A DNA stretch of 64,000 nucleotides from the NCBI GenBank assembly GCA_005503335.1, contig SCMQ01000002.1, positions 62,001 through 126,000 of the forward strand, in the 5' to 3' direction. This document shows positions 42,272 through 51,122 of this stretch, piece by piece (the first letter of the stretch is position 1; each line of letters begins with the position of its first letter). The position numbers were made by a program, and so were the translations under genes. Source of the DNA: Comamonadaceae bacterium 2FH. GTDB lineage: Bacteria; Pseudomonadota; Gammaproteobacteria; Burkholderiales; Burkholderiaceae_C. A model generated the notes under the pieces. It did not search any database and was not told the origin of the DNA. It saw only the letters and a list, made by a program, of their open reading frames with translations.

Positions 42272-43627
42272 TCAGCGGCGGCCCACGCCGACATACTCGA
42301 AGCCCAGTTCCTTGAGGTCGGTCATGGGCAGATGATTCCGGCCATCGAACACCAGGGGCTGCTTGAGCGCCGCTTTGACGGCGGCAAAGTCGGCCGCCTT
42401 GTACTCGCTCCACTCCGTCACCAGCGCCAGCGCGTCGGCGCCCGCCACGGCATCCATGGCGTGGTCGGCAATGCGCAATTGTCCCTGGTGAATCAGGTCG
42501 GCGAACACGGTGCCGGCCATTTCGCCAGCCGCCGGGTCGTGTGCCACGACCTTGGCGCCGGCACCGACCAGCGCACGAATCAGCTCGATGGACGAAGCCT
42601 CGCGCATGTCATCGGTTTCAGGCTTGAAGGCCAGGCCCCACACGGCAAACAGCCGCCCATGCAGACTGTGGCCCAGGCGCACCGCGATGTTCTGGAACAT
42701 GTGCTGCTTCTGCTTCTTGTTGCGCGCTTCCACGGCGTTCAGCACCAGCGGCTCCACCCCCACGCTCTGTGCGATGCGGGCGAGCGCCTGCACATCCTTG
42801 GGGAAGCATGAGCCGCCGTAACCGCAGCCGGGCTTGAGGAATGCGGCTCCGATGCGCGCGTCGGCCCCGACGCCGCGGCGTACCTGTTCCACGTCGATGC
42901 CGAAGCGGTCGCACACGCCGGCAATCTCGTTCATGAACGAGATGCGCGTGGCCAGCATGGCGTTGGAAGCGTACTTGATCAGCTCGGCCTCTTTGACGCC
43001 CACCACCATCAGCTGCTCGGGGCGCTGGACAAAAGGCGAGTACAGCGCGCACAGCTGCGCCTGCACCGAGGCGCTGTCCGTGCCGATCACGATGCGGTCG
43101 GGGTTGAAGAAGTCGTCCAGGGCCGAACCTTCCCTCAGGAATTCGGGGTTGCTCGCAACTTCGAAGTCGATGAAGGTCTTGCGCTGGAACAGTTGCCAGG
43201 CAATTTCGCCCCTGACCACATCGGCGGTGCCCACGGGCACGGTCGATTTGTTGATGACGATCGCCGGCTGCTTGAGCTCCTGTCCGATCTCGCGTGCCAC
43301 GGACTGCACATGCTTGAGGTCGGCCGAGCCGTCTTCGCCCTGCGGCGTGCCTACCGCGATGAAGATCAGCGTGCGCGGGTTGTCGGCGCTGGCCGGCAAC
43401 TCCGCCAAGCCCTGGCCCAGAAAACCGGCGAACGAAAGCCGGCCTGCGGCCACGGCCTCATGCACGAGCTTGTCCAGCTGGGGTTCGTGGATGGGAATCA
43501 CGCCCTTGGCCAGCTTGTCGAGCTTGGACTGATCCCTGTCCACGCAGACGACGCGGTTGCCTTTGGCCGCCAGGCAGGCTCCGGTGACCAAGCCGACATA
43601 GCCTGTTCCTACGACGACGATGTTCAT
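42272..43627 (-). CDS. ugd: UDP-glucose 6-dehydrogenase
   Basis: 451 aa. N-terminal Rossmann motif [16 protein letters not shown], the family blocks [11 protein letters not shown] and [20 protein letters not shown], and the active-site cysteine in [13 protein letters not shown], with a C-terminal UDP-binding domain ([20 protein letters not shown]). It oxidises UDP-glucose to UDP-glucuronate, feeding the next gene. Start MNIVVVG at 43627 with GGAG just upstream; 87 bp separate it from the initiating transferase gene. Confidence 0.96.
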   Translation of the reverse strand: MNIVVVGTGYVGLVTGACLAAKGNRVVCVDRDQSKLDKLAKGVIPIHEPQLDKLVHEAVAAGRLSFAGFLGQGLAELPASADNPRTLIFIAVGTPQGEDGSADLKHVQSVAREIGQELKQPAIVINKSTVPVGTADVVRGEIAWQLFQRKTFIDFEVASNPEFLREGSALDDFFNPDRIVIGTDSASVQAQLCALYSPFVQRPEQLMVVGVKEAELIKYASNAMLATRISFMNEIAGVCDRFGIDVEQVRRGVGADARIGAAFLKPGCGYGGSCFPKDVQALARIAQSVGVEPLVLNAVEARNKKQKQHMFQNIAVRLGHSLHGRLFAVWGLAFKPETDDMREASSIELIRALVGAGAKVVAHDPAAGEMAGTVFADLIHQGQLRIADHAMDAVAGADALALVTEWSEYKAADFAAVKAALKQPLVFDGRNHLPMTDLKELGFEYVGVGRR

Positions 43628-43714
43628 GGAGGATTCCCTGGGGTATTGCTGTGCTTGCTTGATCGAGATCGAATCGGTCGCGGGCTGCGCGTCATCGGGA
43701 TTCAAGCAAATAAT

Positions 43715-45049
43715 TTACCGCACGCCAAAACCGTTCAGCACGATGCGCAGGGTCTTGTAGGCGATCAGCAGATCCAAGGCCATGGAGTAGTGCGCCACGT
43801 AATAGAGATCGTAGCTGAGCTTGACGATGGTTTTTTCTTCGCTGTCGGCATAGCCCTGCTGCACCTGGGCCCAGCCGGTGAGGCCGGGGCGCACCAGGTG
43901 GCGGTAGGGGTAGGCCGGGATGCGGGTGGCGAAGCCCTGCACGAACTGCGTCTGCTCGGGGCGCGGACCGATCAGGCTCATGTGGCCGAGCAGCACGTTC
44001 CAAAGCTGCGGCAATTCATCGAGCCGCCAGCGGCGGATGACCCGACCCGCGCGCGTGATGCGGTCGTCCTGCTGCTCGGCGAAGCGGGCGGGCTGCGGCT
44101 GGCTAAGGTGGCGCATGCTGCGGAACTTCCAGAGCCGGAAGCTGCGGCCGTCGCGCCCCACCCGGCTCTGGCTGAACAGGGCCGGGCCGGGGGAGTCGAG
44201 CCTGACGGCCAAGGCCACCAGCGCGCACAGCGGTAGCCACAGCGGCAGGGTGGCCAGCACCAGCGCCACGTCGATCACCCTCTTGGCGACGTCGTAGGCG
44301 GGGTTGCCGTCGATCTCCCAGAGCTCATCCTGTCCCGTTGGCAGCATCTTGCGCCCGCTCAGCAACTCGGCTACCGCTTCGACGCTGTAGAGGCGCACGT
44401 GGTTGAGTTTGAGGTGACTCAGCAGATGGCTGCGCGCGTCGCTGGTGGTTGCCTGCCGATTGAGCACCACGCCGTCGAAGACCTGAAGCCGGTCGGGCGT
44501 CTGGCCGTCGGCAGGCCAGGGAAGCAGCAGGATGCCCTGGCTGCGCAGGCCGTCGCGGCCGATTAATGCCTGCAAGATTTCGGGGATGCCTTCGTCCAGG
44601 CAAGCCAGTCGCTGGACATGGCGGTGCTGGTGCAGTCGGTCGCCCAGCAGGAACCAAGCCGTGGACAGGGCGTAGACGAGCAGCACCGCACCACGCGAAT
44701 AGGGCTGCTGCAGCAGCGCGAACCCCAGCGGTGTCAGCAGAAAAGGCGTCGCCGTGGTGACCAGCAGCAGGCTGCCCCGTTCGGCGGCAGGCAGGCCCGC
44801 CCCCCGGTAGAGCCAATGGGCGGCCAGCAGGTAGGGCAGGGCGCACCACAACACGGTCTGCGGGAACAGGCCAGTGACCAGGTCGGCCCTGTGAAGCAAG
44901 AGCGCGATCAGGTAGCTCAGCAGCAGGCTGAGGCCGCCGGCCAGCGACCAGCCCAGCTGGGCTCCCTGCCGGCGAGCGGTCGGGGATGCCAGGGTGCTGC
45001 GCTCAACGGCAGAAATCGAGGGCCGGCTCATGGAGCGAGATTTGACCAT
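43715..45049 (-). CDS. initiating polyprenyl-phosphate sugar phosphotransferase
   Basis: 444 aa bacterial sugar transferase. The N-terminal half has four to five hydrophobic segments (about 25-150) and a flavodoxin-like soluble region; the C-terminal half is the catalytic domain: KRVIDVALVLATLPLWLPLC, DSPGPALFSQSRVGRDG, WKFRSMR, RRWRLDELPQLWNVLLGHMS, LIGPRP, RHLVRPGLTGWAQVQQGYA and YDLYYVAHYSMALDL. It should load the first sugar-1-phosphate on undecaprenyl phosphate and so start the glycan. It is the first gene of the operon. The start is uncertain: 45049 (MVKSRS) or 45031 (MSRPSIS). Confidence 0.88.
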   Translation of the reverse strand: MVKSRSMSRPSISAVERSTLASPTARRQGAQLGWSLAGGLSLLLSYLIALLLHRADLVTGLFPQTVLWCALPYLLAAHWLYRGAGLPAAERGSLLLVTTATPFLLTPLGFALLQQPYSRGAVLLVYALSTAWFLLGDRLHQHRHVQRLACLDEGIPEILQALIGRDGLRSQGILLLPWPADGQTPDRLQVFDGVVLNRQATTSDARSHLLSHLKLNHVRLYSVEAVAELLSGRKMLPTGQDELWEIDGNPAYDVAKRVIDVALVLATLPLWLPLCALVALAVRLDSPGPALFSQSRVGRDGRSFRLWKFRSMRHLSQPQPARFAEQQDDRITRAGRVIRRWRLDELPQLWNVLLGHMSLIGPRPEQTQFVQGFATRIPAYPYRHLVRPGLTGWAQVQQGYADSEEKTIVKLSYDLYYVAHYSMALDLLIAYKTLRIVLNGFGVR

Positions 45050-45126
45050 ATGCCGGGGTGCGGGCATGCAGCCGAGGATGGTTGGTCTGGCCCTTGGCAA
45101 TGGGTGACCCTGCCCGAGTGGACGCA

Positions 45127-45378
45127 ATGACTGAGAAAGACATTGCGTTGCAGAAAGCGGCTGACGAAGCCGAGGCCATGCAGGACGTTGCCAAGTTTGC
45201 GCGTCGGGTCCGCAAGCGCTTGGGCTTCAGCCAAGCCGAGTTTGCGGAGCGCATCGACGTCTCGCTCGACACCATCCGCAATTGGGAGCAAGGCAAACGC
45301 AGTCCCACGGGGGCGGCCAAAGCGCTGTTGAAGGTGCTCGACAAAGCGCCCGAGGCGGCTCTGGCTGCCTTGCAATGA
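45127..45378 (+). CDS. orphan XRE-type (HigA-like) DNA-binding protein
   Basis: 83 aa. An N-terminal acidic helix (MTEKDIALQKAADEAEAM) then a Cro/CI helix-turn-helix, FARRVRKRLGFSQAEFAERI then DVSLDTIRNWEQGKRSPTG, and a short helix. This is the layout of antitoxins that follow a RelE/BrnT/HigB-like toxin, but the upstream gene on this strand is missing: the antisense end of the sugar transferase lies there. It is either a toxin-less remnant or a free-standing regulator. Confidence 0.75.
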   Translation: MTEKDIALQKAADEAEAMQDVAKFARRVRKRLGFSQAEFAERIDVSLDTIRNWEQGKRSPTGAAKALLKVLDKAPEAALAALQ

Positions 45379-45479
45379 ATTGGGCTGCAGCTTATCGATG
45401 GCGCGTGGCGGGGAAGCTCTCGGCGCCGATGGCGGCCAGGACCAGGGCGTCGTCTTCAAGATTGACCGCCAGCAGTCGA

Positions 45480-45498
45480 ATTGGCATAATCTGCCAAT
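45480..45498. promoter_or_regulatory. palindrome upstream of parDE
   Basis: A-TTGGCA-TAATC-TGCCAA-T is a perfect inverted repeat with 7-bp arms, ending 21 bp before the parD start codon, with the A/T-rich centre resembling a -10 region. ParD ribbon-helix-helix proteins autoregulate at such sites, so this is the likely operator. Confidence 0.6.
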
Positions 45499-45519
45499 GG
45501 CTCGACCGAGGAGATGGAC

Positions 45520-45801
45520 ATGCCGACCCGTAACGTTGTGCTGACCAACCATCAAGCGTCTTTTGTGGAACAGCTTGTGAGCAGCGGCCGTTACCAAAAT
45601 GCCAGCGAGGTCTTGCGGGAAGGGCTTCGCCTGATTGAGCAGCGTGAGGCGGAGGATGCTTCCCGCCTGGAGGCCCTGCGCAGTGCTGTCAAGGTTGGGG
45701 TGGCCGACTTCGATCAGGGGCGCTTCACCTCGTTTGAATCAACCGAGGCGCTCGGCGTCCATCTGGCATCTGTGGCATCCAAGGCTATCGCGGGCGAATG
45801 A
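45520..45801 (+). CDS. parD: type II antitoxin ParD
   Basis: 93 aa CopG/Arc-like ribbon-helix-helix protein: RNVVLTNHQASFVEQLVSSG then RYQNASEVLREGLRLIEQRE is the ParD DNA-binding module, and the C-terminal part binds toxin. I chose the ATG at 45520 because the GAGGAG ribosome-binding site is correctly spaced to it and too close to the ATG at 45514. The stop overlaps parE by 4 bp. Confidence 0.9.
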   Translation: MPTRNVVLTNHQASFVEQLVSSGRYQNASEVLREGLRLIEQREAEDASRLEALRSAVKVGVADFDQGRFTSFESTEALGVHLASVASKAIAGE

Positions 45802-46148
45802 GCCGCGCCTGGACGGTTCGGCTCGGTCATCAGGCCGGGCAGGACTACTTTGAGATTCTGCGGTGGACGACCAAGACCTTTGGTGAGGTCCAGGCCAAGA
45901 CCTATGCAGAGACGATTTCGCTGGCCATCCAGGCTTTGCGAGATGGTCCTGAGGTTCTGGGGGCCAAAGCACGCGACGAGATTGAGCCAGGCATGCGGAC
46001 GTTGCACGTTGCACGCCAGGGTCGCAAGGGGCGGCACTTTGTGGTTTTTCGGGCGGGCGCTGGGCAGATCATCGATGTGCTCAGGCTCTTGCACGACAGC
46101 ATGGACTTGGCGAGGCATGTGCCCGCGGCCAATGATCAGCCGCACTGA
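45798..46148 (+). CDS. parE: type II toxin ParE
   Basis: 116 aa RelE/ParE superfamily: VRLGHQAGQDYFEILRWTTK, FGEVQAKTYAETISLAIQAL, GPEVLGAKARDEIEPGMRTL and HFVVFRAGAGQIIDVLRLLH follow the ParE fold, in which a C-terminal strand targets DNA gyrase in studied members. A long C-terminal tail is slightly unusual. Translationally coupled to parD (ATGA). Confidence 0.9.
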   Translation: MSRAWTVRLGHQAGQDYFEILRWTTKTFGEVQAKTYAETISLAIQALRDGPEVLGAKARDEIEPGMRTLHVARQGRKGRHFVVFRAGAGQIIDVLRLLHDSMDLARHVPAANDQPH

Positions 46149-46220
46149 TGTGCATCAGAGGTCCTGGAGCACGACCTGCTCGGAATGACCTCAAGGCGGC
46201 GGTCGCCTGGTTGGCGGCGC

Positions 46221-46242
46221 GATGACAGAGGTGCCTGTCATC
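46221..46242. terminator. hairpin between convergent parE and galE
   Basis: GATGACAG-AGGTGC-CTGTCATC: perfect 8-bp arms with a 6-nt loop, located between the ends of two convergent genes. There is no clear T-run on either strand, so it may be only a transcript-end hairpin. Confidence 0.35.
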
Positions 46243-46256
46243 AAGGGCGCCGCCGA

Positions 46257-47276
46257 TCAGCTGTCGTACCCGGCCGGGTTCATGGACTGCCAGCGCCAGG
46301 CGTCCTCGCACATGCGCGCCAGGTCGTGCTCGGCCTGCCAGCCCAGGGCCTTGCGCGCCAGGCGGGTGTCGGCGTAGCAGGCGGCGACGTCGCCGGGGCG
46401 GCGGCCGGTGTAGCGGTGGGCCACGGGACGGCCCGTGACGCGGGCGAAGGTGTCCACCAGTTCCTTGACGCTGACGCCGCGGCCGGTGCCGAGGTTCACC
46501 GTGATCGGGGCCTGGCGCTCGGCCAGGTAGCGAAGGGCTGCCTGGTGGCCGCGCGCCAGGTCCATCACATGGATGTAGTCGCGCACGCCCGTGCCGTCGG
46601 GCGTGGGGTAGTCGTTGCCGAAGATCTGCAGGCACTCGCGCTGCCCCACGGCGACCTGGCTGACATAGGGCATGAGGTTGTTCGGCGCGCCGTTCGGCGC
46701 CTCGCCGATCAGGCCGCTGGGGTGCGCTCCCACGGGGTTGAAATAGCGCAGGATCGCCACCTGCCAGCGCGGGTCGGCCGCCAGCAGGTCGCGCAGCATG
46801 TCCTCGCAGACCAGCTTGCTGCGGCCGTAGGGGTTGGTCGCGCGCAGCGGGGCCGTCTCGGGAATCGGCACTTGGTCGGGGTCGCCGTAGACGGTGGCCG
46901 AGGAGCTGAACACCAGGCGCCGCACGCCGGCGCGCCCCATGGCCTGCAGCAAGCTGAGCGTGCTTCCCAGGTTGTTGTCGAAATAGCGCAGCGGCTGGGC
47001 CACCGATTCGCCCACGGCCTTGAGTCCGGCGAAGTGGATCACGCCCGCTATGGTGTGATGCGCGAACAGCGCGTCCAGCGCCGCGCCGTCGCGCAGGTCG
47101 GCCCGCACGAACTCGAAGGCATCGCCGCACAGCTGGCGCAGCCGCTCGAGCACGCGCGGGCTGCTGTTGCAGAGGTTGTCGACGATGACCACCCGGTGGC
47201 CGGCCTCCATCAGCGTGACGGCGGTGTGCGAGCCGATGTAGCCGGCGCCGCCGGTGATGAGGATGCAGGAGGTCAT
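46257..47276 (-). CDS. galE: UDP-glucose 4-epimerase GalE
   Basis: 339 aa extended SDR. Rossmann motif CILITGGAGYIGSHTAVTLM, VIHFAGLKAVGESVAQPLRY, FSSSATVYGDP, the catalytic TNPYGRSK (YxxxK), RYFNPVGAHPSGLIGE and VRDYIHVMDLARGH. It interconverts UDP-glucose and UDP-galactose, supplying sugars for surface glycans. It is separated from the glycan operon by toxin-antitoxin genes and is transcribed alone. The start at 47276 matches the family N-terminus. Confidence 0.96.
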   Translation of the reverse strand: MTSCILITGGAGYIGSHTAVTLMEAGHRVVIVDNLCNSSPRVLERLRQLCGDAFEFVRADLRDGAALDALFAHHTIAGVIHFAGLKAVGESVAQPLRYFDNNLGSTLSLLQAMGRAGVRRLVFSSSATVYGDPDQVPIPETAPLRATNPYGRSKLVCEDMLRDLLAADPRWQVAILRYFNPVGAHPSGLIGEAPNGAPNNLMPYVSQVAVGQRECLQIFGNDYPTPDGTGVRDYIHVMDLARGHQAALRYLAERQAPITVNLGTGRGVSVKELVDTFARVTGRPVAHRYTGRRPGDVAACYADTRLARKALGWQAEHDLARMCEDAWRWQSMNPAGYDS

Positions 47277-47492
47277 GGGCTGCGGGGCGATGGGCCGATT
47301 ATCCCAAAGGCCTGCAGGGGCGGCGGATCCGATGTCTTCGGGAGGCCGGCCAGGTGATGGGATGGCGTCCGGAATGTGAGTTTGCGCATGTCGCTTGGCG
47401 CGGTGAGGATGGCGGAGTACCTGGGCTCCGAGGCAAAATAGAGCTGGAATTCTCCAAATGCCAGCAGACGGCGACAGTTTTGGATACCTGAC
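47277..47492. other. divergent intergenic region galE / mntA
   Basis: 216 bp with no gene. It must contain the galE promoter and that of the mntA-hepT pair. The right half is less GC-rich (GGAATTCTCC, CAGTTTTGGATACCTG), but I could not assign hexamers with confidence. Confidence 0.5.
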
Positions 47493-47798
47493 ATGCGTCT
47501 TAGCGACTTCGAGCGTGAAACCCTGAAGCAAGCAGCCCGCGACTGCTTTGACGCGGGGGCCGTGGTGCGGCTGTTTGGCTCGCGGACGGACGATGCTCGC
47601 CGGGGGGGGGATATCGATCTGCTCATAGAGACAGGTATGACCGATCCAGCACAGATCGCGCGGGCCCATACGCGGTTCTTGTCGCGCGTCTACGCGCGCC
47701 TGGGTGAGCAGAAGATCGATGTCTTGATCGATTTCCCGACCCGCCAGAAACGGATGCCTGTCTATGACGTGGCGCGTGAGCGAGGGGTTGTCCTATGA
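47493..47798 (+). CDS. mntA: MntA-type nucleotidyltransferase (antitoxin)
   Basis: 101 aa minimal nucleotidyltransferase: VVRLFGSRTDDARRGGDIDL carries GS (29-30) and the DxD pair D40/D42, then KIDVLIDFP with a third acidic residue. In studied MNT-HEPN pairs this enzyme AMPylates the HEPN toxin tyrosine. The spacer in GSx9DxD is one residue shorter than the usual x10, and exactly there the DNA has nine consecutive G (47602-47610). A slip would frameshift the catalytic site. The stop overlaps hepT (ATGA). Confidence 0.88.
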   Translation: MRLSDFERETLKQAARDCFDAGAVVRLFGSRTDDARRGGDIDLLIETGMTDPAQIARAHTRFLSRVYARLGEQKIDVLIDFPTRQKRMPVYDVARERGVVL

Positions 47799-48271
47799 CC
47801 GATGTAGCGCAACTGCAGTTGGTGGACGCTTGGTGCCAGTGCGAGCGGCATTTTCATCACTTGCAACATGCCATGGCAGCCTTGGCGCCGTCGTTGCCTA
47901 TTCCACCGTCGGCGCTGCCCGATTTGGACGACGAGGCTGTGCAGGACTGGGATCAGTTTGTCTTGCGTTTCACCAAGCTGCAGGATGCGATGGGCGCACG
48001 TTTGTTCCCGGCGGTGCTGGCCTATCTGCAAGAGCCCTACGAGGACCGACCCATGCTCGACAAGCTGCATCGCTTGGAGAAGTTGGGCTACTTGGGCAGC
48101 GTGGAGGAGTGGCATGTCTTGCGGGCCATCAGAAACCGTTTTGCCCACGACTATCCGCAAGACGATGCGCTCAAAGCCGCTTATCTGAACGAAGCGGTCG
48201 AGGCTGTTCCAATGCTGCAAGCCCTGCTGGCTCGCATCGAACCTTTGGTAGCGGCCCTGCCGTCTGCGTGA
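47795..48271 (+). CDS. hepT: HepT-type HEPN ribonuclease toxin
   Basis: 158 aa, all-helical HEPN protein. AIRNRFAHDYP carries the full Rx4-HxY motif: R113, H118 and Y120, the tyrosine being the expected AMPylation target. The partner is the overlapping MntA gene. HepT proteins are tRNA or mRNA nucleases that arrest growth or act in phage defence. Length and motif are typical. Confidence 0.88.
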   Translation: MTDVAQLQLVDAWCQCERHFHHLQHAMAALAPSLPIPPSALPDLDDEAVQDWDQFVLRFTKLQDAMGARLFPAVLAYLQEPYEDRPMLDKLHRLEKLGYLGSVEEWHVLRAIRNRFAHDYPQDDALKAAYLNEAVEAVPMLQALLARIEPLVAALPSA

Positions 48272-48386
48272 TTCAGTCAGGCCATTCCACTCTCGGTGGA
48301 CATAGGCGCGAATGTGGTTGCCGGGCCAGCCGCCCGCCGCTGAGATGGGATGGGCGGCCGCATCCATCGCGCCCCCGCTCACCGCC

Positions 48387-49172
48387 ATGTCAAGCCCCAT
48401 GTTCTACGCATCCAAGCTCCTCTCCGCCCTGACCCAGCCGCTGGCCTGGGTGGCCCTGCTGATGCTGCTCGCCTGGTGGTGGCTGCCGCGCCGCCCGCGC
48501 GCGGCGCGCTGGACGCTGGCGATCGCGCTGTTCCTGGGCGCGGGGGTGGGCTGGGAGCCGCTGCCCGACGCCTTGCTGCGCGCGCTGGAGAACCGCCACG
48601 CGCCGCCGGCGGGCAGCCTGCGCGGCTATGCCGGCGTGGTGGTGCTGGGCGGGGCACTGGAGCGCTCCGACATCTGGCGCTCGCGCGGCCAGGTGGCGTT
48701 GAACGCCGGGGCCGAGCGCATGACGGCGCCCGTGGCCCTGCTGCGCCAGCACCCGCATCTGCGCCTGCTGTTCACGGGCGGGGAGGGGCGCCTCAACGCC
48801 ACCGGCGTTTCCGAGGCGGCGCAGGCGCGCGCCTTCTTCGCCAGCCTGGGCGTGCCGGCCGGCCAGCTGATCTACGAGAGTGCCTCGCGCACGACCTACG
48901 AGAACGCCCAGTTCAGTGCGGCCCTGCCTGGCGTGGACAAGACCCGGCCCTGGCTGCTGCTGACCTCGGCCTGGCACATGCCGCGCGCCTTGGCCAGCTT
49001 CCGCGCCGCGGGCTGGAACGTGACGCCTTACCCGGTGGACTACCGCACCGGCGCAACGACGCCGTGGACCGAGTATTCGCTGGTGCACGGCGCGCTGCGT
49101 TGGCAGCTGGCGCTGCACGAGGGGCTGGGCTGGCTGGCCTATGCCGCGGCGGGGCGCGCGGCGGCCTTGTAA
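48387..49172 (+). CDS. YdcF/SanA/ElyC-family (DUF218) membrane protein
   Basis: 261 aa. Two hydrophobic N-terminal segments (about 12-32 and 40-58) anchor a DUF218 domain: YAGVVVLGGALERSD, LLFTGGEGRLNATGVSEAAQ, ESASRTTYENAQFSAAL and LLLTSAWHMPRALASFRAAG. ElyC in E. coli affects peptidoglycan and lipid-carrier metabolism; that function cannot be transferred with certainty. The start is 48387 (MSSPMFYASK) or 48399. Confidence 0.85.
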   Translation: MSSPMFYASKLLSALTQPLAWVALLMLLAWWWLPRRPRAARWTLAIALFLGAGVGWEPLPDALLRALENRHAPPAGSLRGYAGVVVLGGALERSDIWRSRGQVALNAGAERMTAPVALLRQHPHLRLLFTGGEGRLNATGVSEAAQARAFFASLGVPAGQLIYESASRTTYENAQFSAALPGVDKTRPWLLLTSAWHMPRALASFRAAGWNVTPYPVDYRTGATTPWTEYSLVHGALRWQLALHEGLGWLAYAAAGRAAAL

Positions 49173-49180
49173 GGGCAGGC

Positions 49181-50986
49181 TCAGCGTCGGCCGTCATCCT
49201 CTTCCGTGCGCTGTCGCCGCTCGCCGTGAACGCGGCGCTGCTCCTCGTTCGGGCGCTGACGCTCCACCTGCATTTGCTGGATGCGCTCGGCGCGCTGCTG
49301 CTGGCGCTGCGCCTGTTCCTGCATCGCACGTTGCTGGCGCTCGGCCTGCTCGCGCTGCCGGTGCTCGTCGCGCTCACGCAGCTGCCGCATCTGCTGGGCC
49401 TGCTGCTGGCGTGGAGCCTGTTCCTGCATCGCGCGCTGCTGGCGCTGCTCCTGCTCGACGCGCTGCTGGCGTTCGCTGCGCTCGCGCATGGCTTGTTCGC
49501 GCTGGGCCCGCTCCTTCTCCATCTGGCGGGCTCGGCGGGCATCCTCGTCGCGCTCGCCGAAGCGGCGGTCCAAGCGTGCGTCCGGCCTGTCGCTTGCGCG
49601 GGGGTCCATGCCGCGCTGGCGTGGCTCCCAGCCCGGTGGAATGCGCTCCGGCGGGGCGCGGCGGATGCCGTCCTCGTCACGGCGGCGCTCGGGCGCGAAG
49701 CGGGGCGCAGCCACCACGCGCGCGCGGTCGAGCTCGGCCCGCGCGATCGGCGGCGCCTCGCCCCGCATCGGCCGGCTGCGGCCGAAGGCCTCGCGCGGCA
49801 CCACCGTCACCGCATCGGGCTGGCGCTGGTAGCGGTAGAGGCGGTCGCGGTCTCCGTCGGCAAGCCTGTGGTGGCGGTTGACCCGGTCTATGTAGTGCCG
49901 GCTCACGCGGTAGGCCGGCCGGTAGGCCTCGCCCGGGGCCAGGGGGAACCAGGCCACGCCGGGCTGGCCCGAGCTCAGGGCGATGTACCCGTGCGTGGGG
50001 CCGCTGGTGCTGGCCACGAAGGCGACCAAGGCGGGGGCGTAGACCGGCTGCACCACGATGGGGCCGGGTACCCAGCACCAGCGCAGGCTGATCTGGACCC
50101 AGCGTCCGTAATGGAAGGGCGCGAAACCCCAGGGTGCGTCGTCGATCCAGGTCCAGCCCCAGGGGGGGATGTATTCCCAGTGGCCGTAGCGGTAGGGCGC
50201 CCAGTTGGCGACCGTCACATAGGGGTACCAGACCGGGCCGTAGCCGGGGTCCATGCGCCAGTCGCCGTACTGGTCGAGCTGCTGGTAGCCTGTGGTCTCG
50301 CGCGACACGTAGCGCGCCGAGACCGATCGGTCCTCCTGCCGGTCGCGCGCGGCGGCCCACTGGTCGAAGTCGTCGCGCTGCGGCGCCGCGGGGGCGCCGA
50401 GCTGCGCCAGGTTGCGGCCGGAGAAGCTCAGCTGCTGCGGCCCCGTGAGGCCGAGCGCCTGGCCGCTGTCTCCATAGACCGTGCCTTGGCCCGAATGCAG
50501 CGTGACGCGGGTGCTGGCGTTCGCAGGATCGACGTCCAGGCGGTATTCGCCCGGCTGCGTGACGTTGAAGCGCAGGTTGGGGGTGTCGACCGCCAGCTGT
50601 TGTCCGGCGTGGAGCCGGCGCACGCGCAGGCTGAGCGTGCCCTGCGGCACGCTGAGGCGGGCCAGCTTGTCGTCGAGTGCGGTGAACTGCAGCTGCGTGC
50701 GCTCGTCCATGCGCGCGGCGGTGCTGCCCAGATGCAGCTCGGCGCGCGCGCCCCGGTCGGTCCAGAGCTGGTCGCCGCGCGTCATCGGCCGGTTGCGCGG
50801 GGCGTCGACCCATTCGTCGTCGCCCGCGGGCAGGAAGCTGACCGCGCCTTCCATGTGGTTGAGTCTGGCCACGCGGCCGGGTGGGTCGCCGGCCTGGGCC
50901 AGGGCCTGGGCGCCCGCCAAGGCCAAGACCAGCGCCATCAGCATCCGGGCCAAGCATCCGCGGGTCAGGGCATGGGGTTTCATCAT
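49181..50986 (-). CDS. secreted FecR-like / DUF6600 protein with Gln/Arg-rich coiled coil
   Basis: 601 aa. Signal peptide (residues 1-31, ending AQALAQA), then a FecR-like beta domain (about 37-195: ARLNHMEGAVSFLPAGDDEW, RGDQLWTDRGARAELHLGST, NLRFNVTQPGEYRLDVDPA). A Trp/Tyr-rich middle (about 235-345: YGDWRMDPGYGPVWYPY, NWAPYRYGHWEYIPPWGWTW, APWGFAPFHYGRWV) is the DUF6600 hallmark. The last 150 residues are Gln/Glu/Arg-rich with RQQRAMQEQ-type repeats and should form a long coiled coil. It is exported, probably periplasmic. Function unknown; such proteins are common in Burkholderiales. Confidence 0.82.
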   Translation of the reverse strand: MMKPHALTRGCLARMLMALVLALAGAQALAQAGDPPGRVARLNHMEGAVSFLPAGDDEWVDAPRNRPMTRGDQLWTDRGARAELHLGSTAARMDERTQLQFTALDDKLARLSVPQGTLSLRVRRLHAGQQLAVDTPNLRFNVTQPGEYRLDVDPANASTRVTLHSGQGTVYGDSGQALGLTGPQQLSFSGRNLAQLGAPAAPQRDDFDQWAAARDRQEDRSVSARYVSRETTGYQQLDQYGDWRMDPGYGPVWYPYVTVANWAPYRYGHWEYIPPWGWTWIDDAPWGFAPFHYGRWVQISLRWCWVPGPIVVQPVYAPALVAFVASTSGPTHGYIALSSGQPGVAWFPLAPGEAYRPAYRVSRHYIDRVNRHHRLADGDRDRLYRYQRQPDAVTVVPREAFGRSRPMRGEAPPIARAELDRARVVAAPRFAPERRRDEDGIRRAPPERIPPGWEPRQRGMDPRASDRPDARLDRRFGERDEDARRARQMEKERAQREQAMRERSERQQRVEQEQRQQRAMQEQAPRQQQAQQMRQLRERDEHRQREQAERQQRAMQEQAQRQQQRAERIQQMQVERQRPNEEQRRVHGERRQRTEEDDGRR

Positions 50987-51059
50987 GGTGTCCTCGGCGC
51001 AGTTAGTCTCCTACTTTTTAGAACGCGCGAGGCCGGCCAAAGATCGCCAAGAATGGCAA

Positions 51060-51089
51060 AGAAATTGCAATAAGCCTGGGCTTTTGCAA
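51060..51089 (-). terminator. terminator downstream of icmF
   Basis: On the minus strand TTGCAA-AAGCC-CA-GGCTT-A-TTGCAA forms an 11-bp hairpin with one bulge (51065-51089), followed by TTTCTTT. It lies 34 bp past the icmF stop, before the next minus-strand gene, and fits a rho-independent terminator with an interrupted T-run. Confidence 0.5.
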
Positions 51090-51122
51090 CGGTTTGTAAG
51101 TTGGCGCTCGGGGGCGCCTGCC

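Noticed and set aside
45392-45487. A 31-codon minus-strand ORF between the XRE gene and parD
   Set aside because: Too short, no recognisable family, no ribosome-binding site, and it overlaps the parD palindrome.
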